From Erysipelotrichaceae bacterium (GTDB taxonomy: Bacteria; Bacillota_I; Bacilli_A; Erysipelotrichales; Erysipelotrichaceae), in NCBI GenBank assembly GCA_017539025.1, contig JAFYHT010000050.1:18932-82931 (forward strand): a stretch of 64,000 nt of DNA. Reading direction: 5' to 3'. This document shows, piece after piece, positions 63,708-64,000 of this stretch. The notes beneath the pieces are model-generated. The model made no database searches. It had not been told where the DNA came from and was given only the letters and a program-made list of their open reading frames with translations. The translations under genes and the position numbers were made by a program. The first letter of the stretch is position 1, and the number at the start of each line of letters is the position of its first letter.

Positions 63708-63726
63708 ACGCTTTTCCACGTATGTG

Positions 63727-63772
63727 ATTCCAAAATGAAAATGTCCAATTCATTCCAAAATGATTTTGTCCA
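63727..63772. repeat. Two tandem 21-nt repeats resembling an IS21-type terminus
   Basis: Copies at 63727-63747 and 63752-63772 share 18 of 21 bases (ATTCCAAAATGA... ...TGTCCA), 25 nt apart. Multiple short repeats of this kind are typical of IS21-family ends. The rest of the element would lie to the right of the window; the visible 63773-64000 has stops in all frames and no transposase segment. Confidence 0.4.
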
Positions 63773-63870
63773 CTCTGGATCTGTACCATCATTCTTGATT
63801 TTTACAAGTTTTGTTTTTCACTCAATAAACCAGGATGATACCTTGGTTATCAAATAACACTTTAAATCCT

Positions 63871-63918
63871 TTAATATCAAGCTGACGTGAAACTATTAAA
63901 TTGTCAGCTTGATATTAA
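63871..63918. repeat. Perfect 16-bp inverted repeat
   Basis: TTAATATCAAGCTGAC (63871-63886) and its exact complement (63903-63918) around a 16-nt AT-rich loop. No T-tail. It may be a terminator-like or cruciform element belonging to the mobile DNA at the right edge. Confidence 0.6.
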
Positions 63919-64000
63919 CCGGTACTTCGAATGACTTATTCAACTCAAATGCACCGTTAAAGAAGCATCGTTTAACAAGAACTATTCAGTCCTAAAAAAC

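Overview
The window is low-to-moderate GC Bacillota DNA, most like the class Erysipelotrichia (Erysipelotrichaceae and relatives). The signs are ATC/GAT-rich codon use, an hprK-lgt-ppaX gene order in which lgt and the HAD phosphatase are fused, pgk-tpiA-eno clustering, and Gram-positive lipoproteins and surface proteins. The species cannot be named from sequence alone. About 56 protein genes, two tRNAs and several candidate RNAs or structured regions are supported.

Layout. 1-1816: a truncated DUF4015-type secreted protein, a candidate C-rich small RNA and a metallophosphoesterase that has lost metal ligands. 1817-8208: a five-gene operon resembling a type VII (Ess/Yuk) secretion system, with two WXG100 proteins, a large Big2-domain lipoprotein, an FHA/FtsK-type EssC and a YukD/EsaB-like protein, but no EssA, EssB or EsaA. 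8282-22881: a beta-glucan/cellodextrin locus. An eight-gene minus operon (binding protein, two permeases, MsmK-type ATPase, intracellular GH5, LacI regulator, aldose epimerase, nitroreductase) diverges from a plus operon (two GH94 phosphorylases and a GH5 lipoprotein) across a region with LacI/cre-type operators. 22888-38624: housekeeping genes (ABC exporter, eno-tpiA-pgk, yigZ, upp, lgt-HAD/hprK/uvrA, HD, TraB, nucleoside hydrolase). 38703-40890: CPBP protease, tRNA-Val and tRNA-Thr, then a roughly 1 kb insertion flanked by a copy of the tRNA-Thr 3' end. 40890-44159: methyltransferase, QueT, zinc-ribbon protein, alanine racemase. 44225-47377: a surface-protein cluster whose promoter is nearly identical to that of the type VII operon. 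47371-59995: peptidase lipoprotein, PcrA-type helicase, P-loop/CYTH protein, NUDIX, RNA-modification enzymes, thioredoxin-like lipoprotein, patatin, rhomboid, and a PadR/DUF1700 envelope-stress-type pair. 60001-60505: a gene-poor region with an H-type pseudoknot. 60506-64000: ChbG-like deacetylase, PTS IIBC, a LicT-type antiterminator broken by an in-frame TAG behind an intact RAT/terminator, and repeats that look like the end of an insertion sequence.

Two system-level patterns stand out. First, the type VII-like operon and the surface-protein cluster share a promoter block (TTTAAGTTAGG, 15-16 nt, GGCGAATAACG, then the Shine-Dalgarno), so a common sigma factor or activator probably controls both. 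Second, at least 14 genes have a TATAAT-like -10 box exactly 6-7 nt before the start codon and no Shine-Dalgarno, as expected for leaderless mRNAs, which is unusual for a Bacillota genome.
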